Source of the DNA: Plantago ovata
Taxonomy: Eukaryota > Streptophyta > Magnoliopsida > Lamiales > Plantaginaceae
Direction: 5' to 3'
NCBI GenBank assembly: GCA_028274465.1
Contig: CM051455.1
Coordinates: 54,516,738 to 54,580,737 of the forward strand
DNA length: 64,000 bases
In this document: piece after piece, positions 1 through 9,786 of the stretch
Position numbering within the stretch: position 1 is the first letter of the stretch
How the letters are laid out: each line of letters starts with the position of its first letter
Made by a program: the position numbers and the translations under genes
Notes under the pieces: generated by a model
The model's database searches: none
What the model saw: the letters and a program-made list of their open reading frames with translations, nothing else
What the model was told of the DNA's origin: nothing

Positions 1-78
1 CTTTGGGTATGGGGTGCCCGGTCCGGTGCCGTTGCCGTCAGGTTTGAGGAGGTACCGATTCAACCTTGGGTTCTCCAT
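1..78 (-). CDS. N-terminal fragment of an unidentified protein, cut by the window edge
   Basis: On the minus strand an ATG at 78-76 lies in a good plant start context (AAAGCGATGG) and opens 26 codons to the window edge without a stop. The peptide starts MENPRLNRYLLKPDGNG and is rich in Gly, Pro and Asn. The 5' side, at higher coordinates, holds a TGACGTCA-like stretch about 20 bases upstream. I do not recognise the family and the rest lies outside the window, so this is a tentative gene start only. Confidence 0.35.
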   Translation of the reverse strand, partial: MENPRLNRYLLKPDGNGTGPGTPYPK

Positions 79-970
79 CGCTTTGAATGACGTGACAGAG
101 TAGTGGTTGGAGGAGGATTAATGAGGTAGTGGGTGGAAGAGAATCCTATATGGCTTCTTTATTGGGAAGTGACAGGATAAGACTTAAACAGAGCAAGGAA
201 GATGAAATGGCCGTTGTACCACTGTCATTTGCACTGTTTGATGTTTTGAAGATAATGGCAAAATATATCTTGGACAGAGCCACTAAGCTTTTGTGATATC
301 ACATAGGTCATCTCACATAAAATCTTAGAGGGAATGATGATCTTTGGGGCTCGTGAAATTGCAGTATGCTTAATTGCTCTGTTCTTCTTTTCACCCAATA
401 TGAGTACAGTATACTTGCATGCTCACAGGACAGTTTCGCGCGTGTACGAAATATATCCTCATGCAAGTTGGATTAGGTTGTTTTAAAAATAATGTTGATA
501 ATTGATGTACTGTTTTTGTACTCAATTTGCCTGTTTTTGTACTCAATTTGCCTACTAGTGTACTCCACCTAGCTTAATAAATTGAAGAAAAAGGTACCCT
601 AATCTTACATCTACTACAACATTTGGATGCCACTTGTAACCATCCAAGGGATGCATATGATGTTGGTCAAGTTGCGGTCCACACAACTAAACGATTTCAC
701 ATTCGTAACGATGGATTAAATCTTCTAATAGTTCGTGATATTGTAATCGTGATCTTTTAAGTCCTTCAGTCGTCATGAGTACACTCTACTCGTTTTTTAA
801 TAATCGTGAACGGGTTAAATCCGGGTAAACATGGATGCTACGATATCGTAACAAACGTAACTACGAAGCCGAAGTTTAAATATAGTGTTTAGGTATTAAA
901 CGATTTTAGGCCATTATTTACTTAGAATAAGCATACTAAACTTGCATGAACATGCTAGAGTGTCACTTGA
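79..970. other. Spacer between the edge gene and the zinc-finger cluster
   Basis: AT-rich sequence with no convincing reading frame. It contains a short 21-bp direct repeat (two copies of a TTTTTGTACTCAATTTGCC-type unit, about 510-551). I see no transposon ends here. Confidence 0.5.
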
Positions 971-978
971 GTTAGGGC

Positions 979-988
979 TATATATAAA
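979..988 (+). promoter_or_regulatory. TATA box of the first zinc-finger gene
   Basis: TATATATAAA lies 87-96 bases before the ATG at 1075, a normal distance for a plant core promoter with a short leader. Confidence 0.6.
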
Positions 989-1074
989 CACAATAACCTC
1001 ATTCATTCACCTCACTCTCATGTCCTCATACTTTTGGAAAAAAAAAAACACCACAAAAATTCCTATACTAACAA

Positions 1075-1688
1075 ATGGATCCTACCCCCACCCGAACTTG
1101 CATTTGCAACAACGAAGCTCGAATCTTCGTGTCAATGACTCAACGCAATCCGGGAAGAAGGTTTGCCAAGTGCGCCCGTGCTTACGTAAGCCACTCGATA
1201 TTCACATTCAAATTCGAAGGTAAAGTATCTTTCTTGTTTCTTGCTAGAATCTTCGTGTCTAACATAATGTCTACGGTCTTTCGCAGTCGGATCACGGATG
1301 CCCATTCTGGGAGTGGGTGGACCCCGAGCTAGACGACTACTACCGGGCACTTTTCAATGAATACCGACAACGAATGGACGAGATGAGCTCGCAAATAGAG
1401 AGTCTAGAAAGGCAGATCTAGACCTTGGAGGACTTCATCTTGGCAATGAAGCCTCCGTCGGACTCTGATTCCGAGTCTATCGATGTCTCCTTTAACAATG
1501 CTCACTCAGACAGTGATGATGAGGGTGAGGTTGTTGAGATGACTGTCACATCGGCAGTGGGGATATCGGCAGTATCTGCTGAGGGTGGTGATGGACAGAA
1601 GCGCCCCTGCAATCCCGGAGTTGGAACCCTCATCATCGTCATCCTCACCGTGATCACTTCAATGATGTATGGCTACCTCTTGGCTTAG
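1075..1688 (+). pseudogene. GRF-type zinc-finger protein with C-terminal membrane segment, interrupted by one in-frame TAG
   Basis: Exon 1 is 1075-1185, the intron 1186-1286 (GTAAGC...CGCAG, phase 0), and exon 2 starts at 1287. The protein opens with a GRF zinc finger: CxC at residues 9-11, NPGRRF at 25-30, third Cys at 33, then after the intron CPFWEWVDP with the fourth Cys. A short coiled-coil-like helix follows. A TAG at 1419-1421 ends the frame after 81 residues. The same frame stays open for 88 codons more, through an acidic Ser/Asp stretch and a final hydrophobic helix (LIIVILTVITSMMYGYLL), to TAG at 1686. Without the internal stop the product would be about 170 residues, a common layout for small plant GRF proteins with a C-terminal anchor. 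GRF fingers bind single-stranded DNA or RNA in other proteins; the role here is unknown. The stop fits a CAG to TAG change. It may be a pseudogene, a truncated allele or, less likely, read through. Confidence 0.7.
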
Positions 1689-2036
1689 TTCCACGCCAAT
1701 ATTTGTTTCATTTCAACTTTAAGATGTTTTCCCGTTTCGATCCTAAAAAATGCACTACTATTTCCTTTTGCTGTGCCATTGGCATTTTCAGTTTGTATCT
1801 CTACCAATTCGGCAATCAAGTAATGAAATCGGCTTATATTTGATGGAATGATTAATCAGATACATATTTTTGCAAACGATCGTTGAAATACGCCTTGTGC
1901 TACATAAATAATACACTATGTTTATATACGATAACGAACAGATAACCGAACAAGGAAAATCGTGGCAACCACTGGATCAACGTAGAGACTCAATAAAGCA
2001 CACCCTGTATTGAGTCATCATTCTGTTGATTTTTAT

Positions 2037-2054
2037 GGAGGGAAGCTTCCCTCC
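2037..2054. promoter_or_regulatory. 18-bp perfect palindrome upstream of the second zinc-finger gene
   Basis: GGAGGGAAGCTTCCCTCC is self-complementary over its full length and ends 53 bases before the TATA box at 2108. A GGAGGGAA half-site also occurs upstream of the third gene near 3130. A protein-binding role is inference. Confidence 0.4.
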
Positions 2055-2107
2055 AAAAGTCCACACTTAATTACAGAATGTGGTAGTTGGAAGCCTACTT
2101 CCTTCCC

Positions 2108-2115
2108 TTATATAA
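2108..2115 (+). promoter_or_regulatory. TATA box of the second zinc-finger gene
   Basis: TTATATAA lies 63-70 bases before the ATG at 2178. Confidence 0.55.
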
Positions 2116-2177
2116 GACCATGTTTGGACCCTAACAGCATATTCATCACACACTATCGAAGGATCAATCCAAACAAA

Positions 2178-2643
2178 ATGGCTGATAACAAACACACTTG
2201 CAGTTCTGAGTTGGTAATCGACTACGATTGGGATCTCGAAAATCCCGGGCGTCGTTATCAGAAATGTTTGATGTATAAGGTTTGTGCTCAATTTGGCATA
2301 AATGTATTTTGGCGTATTTTTATACCTAATTGTTATCTAACTTATTGATTCTTATTCACAGCTTCCCGGAGGATGCGACTACAAAGAGTGGATCGATCCA
2401 CAGCCAAACCGACGAACTGCTGACTTCATCAACAACTTGGTTCGGGAAAGGCAGGAACTCCGAAACATGGAGAAGATGCTCCGATGGAAATTGTCGATGC
2501 TAGAGATTGGACCAGAGGCAAGAGAGGAAATGAAGAAGCAGAGGATTGATTTGAGAGCCCGTATGCTCGAATGGGCAGCAGAAGCTCATGCAATGCGGGA
2601 GTTTGATGATATGACTGTTGGATCCAGTAACACTACGGAGTAG
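2178..2643 (+). CDS. GRF-type zinc-finger protein with coiled coil (127 aa)
   Basis: Exon 1 is 2178-2279, the intron 2280-2361 (GTTTGT...TTCACAG, phase 0), exon 2 2362-2643, giving 127 residues. The finger reads HTC near residues 6-8, NPGRRY at about 23-28, QKC, and after the intron GGCDYKEWIDP. The first ligand of the usual CxC pair is His, so the ligand set would be H-C-C-C. The C-terminal 75 residues are charged and helical (RERQELRNMEKMLRWKLSML) and look like a coiled coil; there is no membrane helix, unlike the first gene. The intron splits the finger between ligands three and four, as in the three related genes, which supports common descent. Intact and with its own TATA box, so probably expressed. 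Function unknown. Confidence 0.75.
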
Positions 2644-3150
2644 CCGAAATATGTAGAAGACGAGATCTTTTAGGATCCGTGTTAATTACCTAGAAGAAAC
2701 AAAAAATCACTAAATCATCCATTATCCTAGATGAAAACATTATTTAGCATTGACAACTTATGTTTTCAGACGAGCGTTGTCATTTTAGCGTATCTCATTG
2801 TTATGACAGTCGGGTATATCGAATATTATATTACTAATGTCTAGTTGCACTCTAACTCGTTTAAGAAACGTATCACCGACATCTGACTTATCGTAAACAA
2901 TGAAGACTACAAGCCAACCACCACATTTCATTAAGGAGATTTGGTGGTTTGAATATACTATTTGGCTTTGACCAAATCTTTGGGCCATTTAATGATCAGT
3001 GCATGGTATTACATCACAATTTGTCAACTTTTCTCCATATCTACTTCTAGAGTACACTCAAATACCTATGTTGTCCACTCCATCCTACTCCAAGTACATA
3101 CAGTCCATTGATTACGGTTGAACAATATTGGAGGGAAACTGGATGGTGGT

Positions 3151-3160
3151 ATTGGCGCCA
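3151..3160. promoter_or_regulatory. E2F-like GGCGCC element upstream of the third zinc-finger gene
   Basis: ATTGGCGCCA resembles the plant E2F consensus (TTTSSCGC), but one base of the T run is A. It sits about 45 bases upstream of the TATA box. A closer match occurs upstream of the last gene at 5551. Regulatory meaning is inference. Confidence 0.25.
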
Positions 3161-3202
3161 TTTCTTAGTATTATAATATGTTGTGCCAACTTTTTTTGGG
3201 CT

Positions 3203-3210
3203 TATATATA
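3203..3210 (+). promoter_or_regulatory. TATA box of the third zinc-finger gene
   Basis: TATATATA lies 76-83 bases before the ATG at 3286. Confidence 0.55.
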
Positions 3211-3285
3211 GCCATGCAACATGTCACATACCAACACCACCACATTCACATTAGCAAATATAATTGGCATAGGGTCAAACAAACA

Positions 3286-3764
3286 ATGCCTCCACCACAC
3301 ACATGTGGCAACGAGCTCTTCACCTACACAGTTTGGCATCCAACAACTCCGGGAAGTAGGATTCAACAATGTGCGCGTTACGCGGTAATAGTTGGACCTA
3401 TTTTTCTCCGTTACGTTAAAAAAGTCATGTGCAAGTTCATCGAACTCGATTATTTGGATTGAAAAGGCTAACAACTTTTGTCTCCTACAATTTTACATTG
3501 CAGCTCGAAGACGGTTGCAAGTACCGAGAGTGGATTGATCCTCCGCTGACGGAGCACTACCGCATCTGCATGGCCAACCTCCTCATCAAACAAACAATAA
3601 TGAGGCGTGAATTGATCCAGCTCAGGGGCCTTGTCCGTCAAATGGAGGAGCAGATCATTCAAAGCAACTACGCAAGCATGGAATTGAGCGATCGGCTGCC
3701 CCACCTAGCAGACGACTTGGGCAAAATGAAAATGGACGAGGCAGGGCCGTCTGGTACCAAGTAA
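3286..3764 (+). CDS. GRF-type zinc-finger protein with coiled coil (119 aa)
   Basis: Exon 1 is 3286-3384, the intron 3385-3503 (GTAATA...TTGCAG, phase 0), exon 2 3504-3764, giving 119 residues. The finger reads HTCGNE, then TPGSRIQQC, and after the intron DGCKYREWIDPPL. As in the second gene the first Cys is replaced by His, and the core NPGRR is diverged to TPGSR. A Leu/Arg/Glu-rich helix follows (RRELIQLRGLVRQMEEQI). The upstream in-frame ATG at 3178 would precede the TATA box, so I chose 3286. Same layout and splice phase as its neighbours; the loosened finger core suggests relaxed constraint or altered specificity. Function unknown. Confidence 0.7.
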
Positions 3765-4215
3765 GAGCCCTGAGCAGCGATCTTCAACCCCGAATGATTC
3801 TACATTTCCCGTAACTTTAAATTTATGCAAAGAATGTACGACTAGTTACTCGCCCTAAGTGAGGCTGTCTAAGTTAGTTTAAATCTCAATTTCTCGTTCA
3901 GATCAGTTTAACATGTACCCTATGCGGATTGAATCGTTTTCACCTTTTAAATTAACTAAAATGCAGTTGGGGTTGGACTGGTCCATTAAACACTACTATT
4001 GCCATCGATTCAAATTACAGAAAACGTACTTAAAACTACAATGTGACTAACACGACGAAATTCAAATAAGCACGACGGAAACGAATGTACAATAATGGGG
4101 AACTCAAACTAAACGTTTATAATAAACGTATCATTAATGCACCCCCACCATCAATTGTAGGAGGTGGTTGAGTTTCATTAAGGCGACATAACCTAAGCTT
4201 ATAGGACAAATAACC

Positions 4216-4221
4216 TATAAA
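4216..4221 (+). promoter_or_regulatory. TATA box of the Myb/SANT-like gene
   Basis: TATAAA lies 90-95 bases before the ATG at 4311. Confidence 0.5.
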
Positions 4222-4310
4222 TTGCCCTGCCTACCTTCCATTTTATCAACACTACCAGATTGCAACACACCCTAATCCTCTCTTGCTGCTAAAATAAAAG
4301 CGAAAAACAA

Positions 4311-5094
4311 ATGTCCCCTTCCGATGTTTCTAGGCTTGCTGCCACACGTTTGCAAGATCACGAGTGGTACGACTTATTCGTCCCCAAAGATCATGTTGAA
4401 TTCCTAGCCATTTCACTCGAGCGGATGGCAGCAGGCCCACAACCCCTTTGGAAATGGCCAGAAGATATCTTGTACGGGGTTAACACTTGCATCTACAAGA
4501 TAAACGACAGGTTCAAAAGGCGGTACAATGTTATGGATGTTGCCAAGGCCATCAACAATCTATGGCAGCGCCACACACTCTTGGAGTGGATGCGGAAAGC
4601 AACTCCACTAGTTTGGTGTGCCTTCGAGAACAAGTTCATCGGTAAAGACGATGTGTGGGACAAAGTGCTTCAGGTGATGAATTTAAGTTACCGATTTCAA
4701 TTTTTGTAACCTACTAATAAACTAGTCAAATATTTACAAAGAATACTTCTTTCATTTTTTACGTAAATAGGAAGACGAGCGTGCTATATGGTAATACAAC
4801 GAAGGGGATCCAATGTGGTATGAGCTAGAAGCAATATTTGGGGATATGACTTTCGAACGCAACAAGTATTGGTGGCCCTTTTTCCCAGATCCGACGAAGC
4901 CAGGATCACATGGATCTAGTTCGAAGCGATATGCCACTAGTGGATCTAGTGGAAACACTGCAACTTCGATCTCTCAAGAATCTAATCGTCGCATCACCGA
5001 TCTCTATGCAAAGGATTGGGAGAAGTATCTCGGTGCAGAAGGAAACCCAAAACCAGCTTACGCCCGTAAAATCGCCCCCAAGTACAACAAGTAG
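4311..5094 (+). pseudogene. Myb/SANT-like DNA-binding protein, interrupted by one in-frame TAA
   Basis: Exon 1 is 4311-4673 (121 codons), the intron 4674-4770 (GTGATG...AAATAG, phase 0), exon 2 from 4771. The sequence matches the plant Myb/SANT-like (Myb_DNA-bind_3 type) layout: spaced Trp residues, a helix RYNVMDVAKAINNLWQRH, then the block VWCAFENKFIGKDDVW, and the terminal MWYELEAIFGD. Such proteins derive from, or partner with, Harbinger transposases. Seven codons into exon 2 a TAA (4792-4794) stops the frame, leaving 128 residues; the frame then stays open for 99 more codons to TAG at 5092. An intact version would have about 228 residues. The stop fits a CAA to TAA change and removes the end of the domain. 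No alternative acceptor that I can see avoids the stop and keeps frame. It lies in the middle of the zinc-finger cluster, same strand. Confidence 0.65.
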
Positions 5095-5550
5095 TCCAAC
5101 TTCATCGGACTTTTCTTATAAATGCAATTGTGATTTCGTTGTTTTTTTTCCTTTCCTGCGAAGAAGGTAGAACTGATATCCTCCCTTACGGGGGACGGTT
5201 TAGTTATAATGCATAAACGAACCATGTACGACTTTCTACTAGGCCTATATGAGACAGTCTCTTATAGGCTACTGCCTCCATTGCTTTAGGCAACCTCAGT
5301 TAACGATCTCGCTAATTTGGATATTGAGTTCCTCGAGTCGATAGAATTAACGTCTTACGAAACCTAAACTAATGGGATAACGCAAGCTTAATATGTTTAC
5401 TAAACTGACTTCATCTACCAAATACCCAAAATGACAAGACCACTTGAAAACTGTACTACAACAGACAATACTCCATCAAATCAAACAGCCCAACCTATGG
5501 ATGCTTACCTATTCAATGGTTAATGAATGACACTTTTGGTGGGAAAAACA

Positions 5551-5560
5551 GGCGCCAAAA
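5551..5560. promoter_or_regulatory. E2F-consensus element upstream of the last zinc-finger gene
   Basis: GGCGCCAAAA is the reverse complement of TTTTGGCGCC, which fits the E2F consensus TTTSSCGC. It lies about 43 bases before the TATA box, with GGTGGGAAAAAC just upstream. Confidence 0.3.
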
Positions 5561-5602
5561 TGCTTCAACCACCACTCCCTTTTTTTTTGCCCTAGCCAAA
5601 CC

Positions 5603-5610
5603 TATATATA
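5603..5610 (+). promoter_or_regulatory. TATA box of the last zinc-finger gene
   Basis: TATATATA lies 57-64 bases before the ATG at 5667. Confidence 0.6.
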
Positions 5611-5666
5611 GCTCTAGACTTCTCACAGTTCTGGTCCACAGCCAACAAACACAAAACCTAGATACA

Positions 5667-6375
5667 ATGGATGACAACAACAGCCCAAATGTGTGCGATC
5701 CGAACCGAACCAAGCCACTCTCACCGATACCCGAAGAAATCATCCCCAGCATTGAAAACCCGACATCCGACCAGCTGCAAGATCCAATCCCCATACCACA
5801 ACTTTCTGTACCGGCTTCCAACCCACCCCCGGAAGTGTCTGGCCCCTCTACCAATCCACCGGACCTGCCTATTCTCTCAAGTCCCGTAATCCTCGTTAGC
5901 CCAGATTCTCCGGAACCCGTCCAGGACCTATGCAAATGTGGACATCCATCGGTTTGCACTTCGCAATGGCGCGACAACAATAACCCCGGAAGGCGTTTCA
6001 TCCAATGCAAGAACTACAAGGTAAAGTACACATCCACCAATATAAACACGGAAAAAAAATGATGTCTACAAATTCGATTTCATCTAACTACATACGGATG
6101 TCGTATCTGTTCTCTATAAACAGAAGGAAGGAGGCTGCGACTTCTTCTAGTGGTCTGACCCTCCAGTCCACTGGCGCTACAAGGAGGTCCTCAATACTCT
6201 TTTCCGGGGCCAAGTGAGCTTGAGAAAGGAAATTGCTACTCTCCGTTGCAAGATCTCAAGGATGGAAATGAAGAAAGCATTTAAGAAGAGGAGGGAGCAG
6301 GCAAGAATGATGGCAGAGATGGAAGCAGAGGAGGATCGTGTACTCAACAACAACGGCGACGAGCCGGCCATATAG
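5667..6375 (+). CDS. GRF-type zinc-finger protein with proline-rich N-terminal extension (201 aa)
   Basis: Exon 1 is 5667-6020 (118 codons), the intron 6021-6123 (GTAAAG...AAACAG, phase 0), exon 2 6124-6375, giving 201 residues. It has about 90 residues of Pro/Ser-rich, probably disordered sequence before the finger. The finger is the most canonical of the four: LCKCGHPSVC, NPGRRFIQC, and after the intron GGCDFFWSDPP. A basic coiled-coil helix follows (KISRMEMKKAFKKRREQ), then an acidic tail. No membrane helix. The ATG was chosen because it follows the TATA box; the longer in-frame start at 5523 precedes it. The finger is split at the same position and phase as in its paralogues. Intact and probably expressed; molecular role unknown, nucleic-acid binding inferred from the finger. 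Confidence 0.8.
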
Positions 6376-7499
6376 ATCTGAATTTCCATAATCCGTTCTT
6401 GATCCGATGACAACTTTTGTATTCGTTGTCATCTATTATGTCTTCGCATTAAGCTAGTTTATGTTTGAACCTTTCATTTGCTATGTATTTCAAGTTATTT
6501 TGCTTCAATGGAACATGAATGACAAGCCTTTAACGAGTTCGAAAACATGCTGTCCAATGTTTATAAAACGAAGGGGTAAAATGGTAATTAACAGCAAAAA
6601 ACGTTAAAGGCAGCAAAAAAACGTAATCCAACTTGAAGAAGCGTGTTTCCCATTTTCCATTTTAGCAAAGTAAGGGTATAAAGGTAACTACAACATTTTA
6701 ACCACAAAATACATCTCATTTCCACTACAAACAGCGTCTACCAATCACATTTGTCTCCTTCCGTTTCACCTTTTCGGCTGCGTTTCCAATTTTTACCAAG
6801 CGGGGGGTTTTCAGTTTTTTTGGCAGTCAACTACGCCATTTTCGCATGTGAAATTGTCCCGGTCAGGTCCGGATGTAAAACGAAACGTTGACCGCGTTTC
6901 CGGATGTACTTTTACCAATCCATACCATACTCTACTGGAAATTGAGATGCAACGCTGCAGACTAAAACCAAACTAACTTATAATTGCGTCCCCTGAAAAC
7001 ATGCATCGATCATTTCTTTTCCTTGTCTTGCTTCCCTTCCTTGCATCCCTTCTTACCGGAGCTGACTTCTCCTTCTTCAGATTTCGACTCTTCTTTCGGA
7101 AAATTCACGGTTACGTCTTTGACAAGGGTGTGGCAATTCGGAATCTTCTTGTCCTTTTGAGGCCTAGCTAGACCATAACCTGCTAGTTGAATATCCCTTT
7201 TCATTTTTTTGGGAATGTTTAGTTTAGATGGAATGGAACTATTTTTAGGAAGTATTAGTTAGATTGAATGGAACTTAGGTGGAATAGGAGGAATGAAGAG
7301 GCATCTTTATAATGTTCAAGCACTAGCTACTTACCTAGCATGCATAACATATGCTATCATGGATATATCCCTATATATACTAAAGCACACTTTTTATTCA
7401 ATTAAAGAGATATGCCACGTGTCAAAATTTTATGTGGATTTTTTTTGAATTAATTGTATTTATTAGTATGGTAAGTTTCATTAACCCTCTCTCCACACA

Positions 7500-7534
<35 letters not shown>

Positions 7535-8740
7535 TTAATTCATGGATTACTAAGCCTTTTTTTTTAATTCTGGTAATGATATTATATTAAAATCTTCTTG
7601 ATTAAACATAATTAAAGATATGTATAGTTTTATAAAGGTTTACATTGTAATTAATTATATAAGGTAGTCCATTAAAAAATATGCTTTGGTCTTATATACT
7701 ACGGTGCATATGTTAATACTTTGGACTCTCTATCTACATAAGTTTAGAAAATAAATCATGTAAGAAATCGAGTAGTTGAAGAAAAGAAATGGACTACAAT
7801 GAGCTTCCACCATTTTACACCAATTAATACGTGAATATATCTGTTGTACCTTAATTCTCCAATTTGAGTAATTTTAAGGAAAATGAAAGAAAAAAAGTGG
7901 GAGTAAAATATAATTTTCTCATATTTGTTTTAAGATAAAATTTAATTAAAAAAATAAAAATTAAACAAGAAACGCACTTTAGAATATTTTTATTGATTTT
8001 TCTGAAAGATTTTTCAAAGGAATTTGATTTTCCTCCATTTTTGTTTATTGATTCTTATACTAAGTTTTATATTTTAAATGAAAATGTGGATTTTATTTTA
8101 TATTTTATATTTAAAGGTGCTTCTTACTCAACTCAAATGTAAATTCACATGGATTTCTTAAAAAAAAAATGCACTAAAAATATTAACCGTTTTTAGACAA
8201 CAAAAGGTCTGGTTGAGACTTTCTATTTATATTATAAGTAGACCATGCTATAATAATAAAAAAATATAATTGTTATTACGTAAAGCGCCTATGTTGTTAG
8301 CACATTGTATTTATTTCATAAAAATATTCATAGTGTTAAATATACACCATAGGTTTTCATAACAAACCATATGTTTATATTTATATTCATGATATACATT
8401 ATAGAGGTGCTTCTTACTCAACTCAAATGCAAATTTACATGGATTTTTCTTTTCTTTTTTTTTTTAAAAAATGCACTAAAAAAATTAACTGTTTTTAGAC
8501 ACGAGGTCGTGTGGGAGACTTTCTATTTATATTATAAATAGACCGTGCTATAATATTAACAAAAATATCATTGTTATTACGTAAAGCGCCTATATTTTTA
8601 ACACATTGTATTTATTTCATAAAAACACACCATAGGTTTTCATAATAACCCATATGTTTGTGTGTCTTTATTTATTTTATAAATAAACCGTCTATTAACA
8701 GACTTACTTATTAGACAAAGGTTTTACCTCATATTCGAAA
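6376..8740. other. Gene-free AT-rich region
   Basis: No convincing gene. A Lys/Glu-rich minus-strand frame at 7010-7204 has no recognisable domain. Near 7370 CCTATATATACTAAAGCACAC resembles the 5' end of some plant Helitrons, but I find no matching 3' hairpin and CTRR end, so I do not call one. A run of about 29 T lies near 7503-7532. Confidence 0.5.
8115..8672. repeat. Direct duplication, about 290-bp period
   Basis: The segment starting AGGTGCTTCTTACTCAACTC at 8115 recurs at 8405. Both copies share the block around GTAAAGCGCCTAT, the ATAGACC.TGCTATAAT motif and the CACCATAGGTTTTCATAA tail, with small indels. This is a local tandem duplication of non-coding sequence. Confidence 0.7.
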
Positions 8741-9654
8741 GGGAAATTTTCAGAATGAACCCCTGTTAGTGCACCTCATTTCATTTTTCCCCCTACTAGT
8801 TCAACTATTACGTTTTACCCCAATCGAGTTGACCAAGTCCAAAATTTTCTGAAAATGTGGCTAGCCAAACACTCCCTTAACTTATTTTATTTTCTTTTTT
8901 CTTTTTCCTTTCATGTTTTAATTTTATTTTCTTTTTACTTTTATTATTTTCTTATTCTTTTTTTTTTTTAAGTACTCTTCTTCAGCTCCGGCACCGGAAT
9001 TTTTTCCGGAGCTGTTATTACAGCTCCGATCGGAGCTTTTGAAAGCTCCAAACGAGCTGTTAAAAGCTCCGGTTTGGAGCTTTCAAAAGCTCCGATCGGA
9101 GCTGTTTAAAGCTCCGATTTGGAGCTTTCAAAAGCTCCGATTGGAGCTTTAAACAGCTCCGGTTGGAGCTGTTAAAAGCTCCGATTTGGAGCTTTTGAAA
9201 GCTCCGATTCGGAGCTTTTAACAACTCCGATGAGCTGTATATTTAAATTTTTTTTGTTTTTTTTAATTTGTTTTTTTTTTCTTTTATAAATAATATGGAG
9301 TGAAATATGAATCAATAATTGTGTATGGATCATTTTGTTATAATATTTAAGAACATTTTGAGATTTAGATAACTAATGGGGGTTAATTTAAATAATTTAT
9401 AGTCAATTTTGTAAAATAGAAATTTAGAATCAAATATGTAATAAAATAGAATTGAAGTTGTTTGTTTTTTTTTTAAAACTAAAACTTAAATGAGGGTAAA
9501 ATGGTACATTCCAGGCCTTAATTCGCTAAAAGTCAAGGTCGTGGGTTAAAATGTAATTGATTTGCACTAACAGGCGGTAATGCGTAGTTGTTGAACTAGT
9601 AGGGGCCAATGTGTAATTGATGAAACTAGCAGGGACTCTTGATGCAAATTACCC
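8741..9654. mobile_element. Non-autonomous MULE-type element with 9-bp target duplication
   Basis: The ends are inverted repeats: left GGGAAATTTTCAGAATGAAC, right (reverse complement) GGGTAATTTGCATCAAGAG, each followed by repeated CCCCTxxTAGTTxxA-type subterminal blocks. The element is flanked by TATTCGAAA (8732-8740) and TATTCTAAA (9655-9663), a 9-bp duplication with one mismatch, which is typical of Mutator-like elements. It encodes no protein. Its centre holds the palindrome array described separately. Confidence 0.75.
8984..9236. repeat. Tandem array of interlocking GGAGCT/AGCTCC palindromes, 22-23 bp period
   Basis: About eleven AGCTCC words recur every 22-23 bases, alternating GCTCCGATCGGAGC-type and GGAGCTTTTGAAAGCTCC-type palindromes. 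Each half-site can pair with either neighbour, so the strand can fold into many alternative hairpins or one long one. The array is confined to the interior of the MULE-type element. Confidence 0.85.
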
Positions 9655-9786
9655 TATTCTAAAATTGCAATTTTTTGTTTTAATTTTTTCTTCTATTTAA
9701 AATATATGAAATCATGTATAAAGTTAATAGATAATTGTTGAAAATGTTTAAGTAAAATTTAAATAATGACAACATCTAAAAAGTAA

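Noticed and set aside
1419..1421. Programmed stop readthrough
   Set aside because: The context TAG ACC does not match the known plant readthrough signal (TAG CAR YYA), so decay or sequence error is simpler.
5513..6010. 165-codon minus-strand frame
   Set aside because: Shadow of the Pro/Ser-rich exon 1 of the zinc-finger gene on the other strand.
7010..7204. 64-codon Lys/Glu-rich minus-strand frame
   Set aside because: No recognisable domain, no promoter or splice support; could be a relic but not callable.
7370..8740. Helitron
   Set aside because: The left motif resembles Helitron 5' ends, but no hairpin plus CTRR 3' end was found.
9000..9236. CRISPR-like array
   Set aside because: Units are contiguous palindromes without unique spacers, in a plant transposon.
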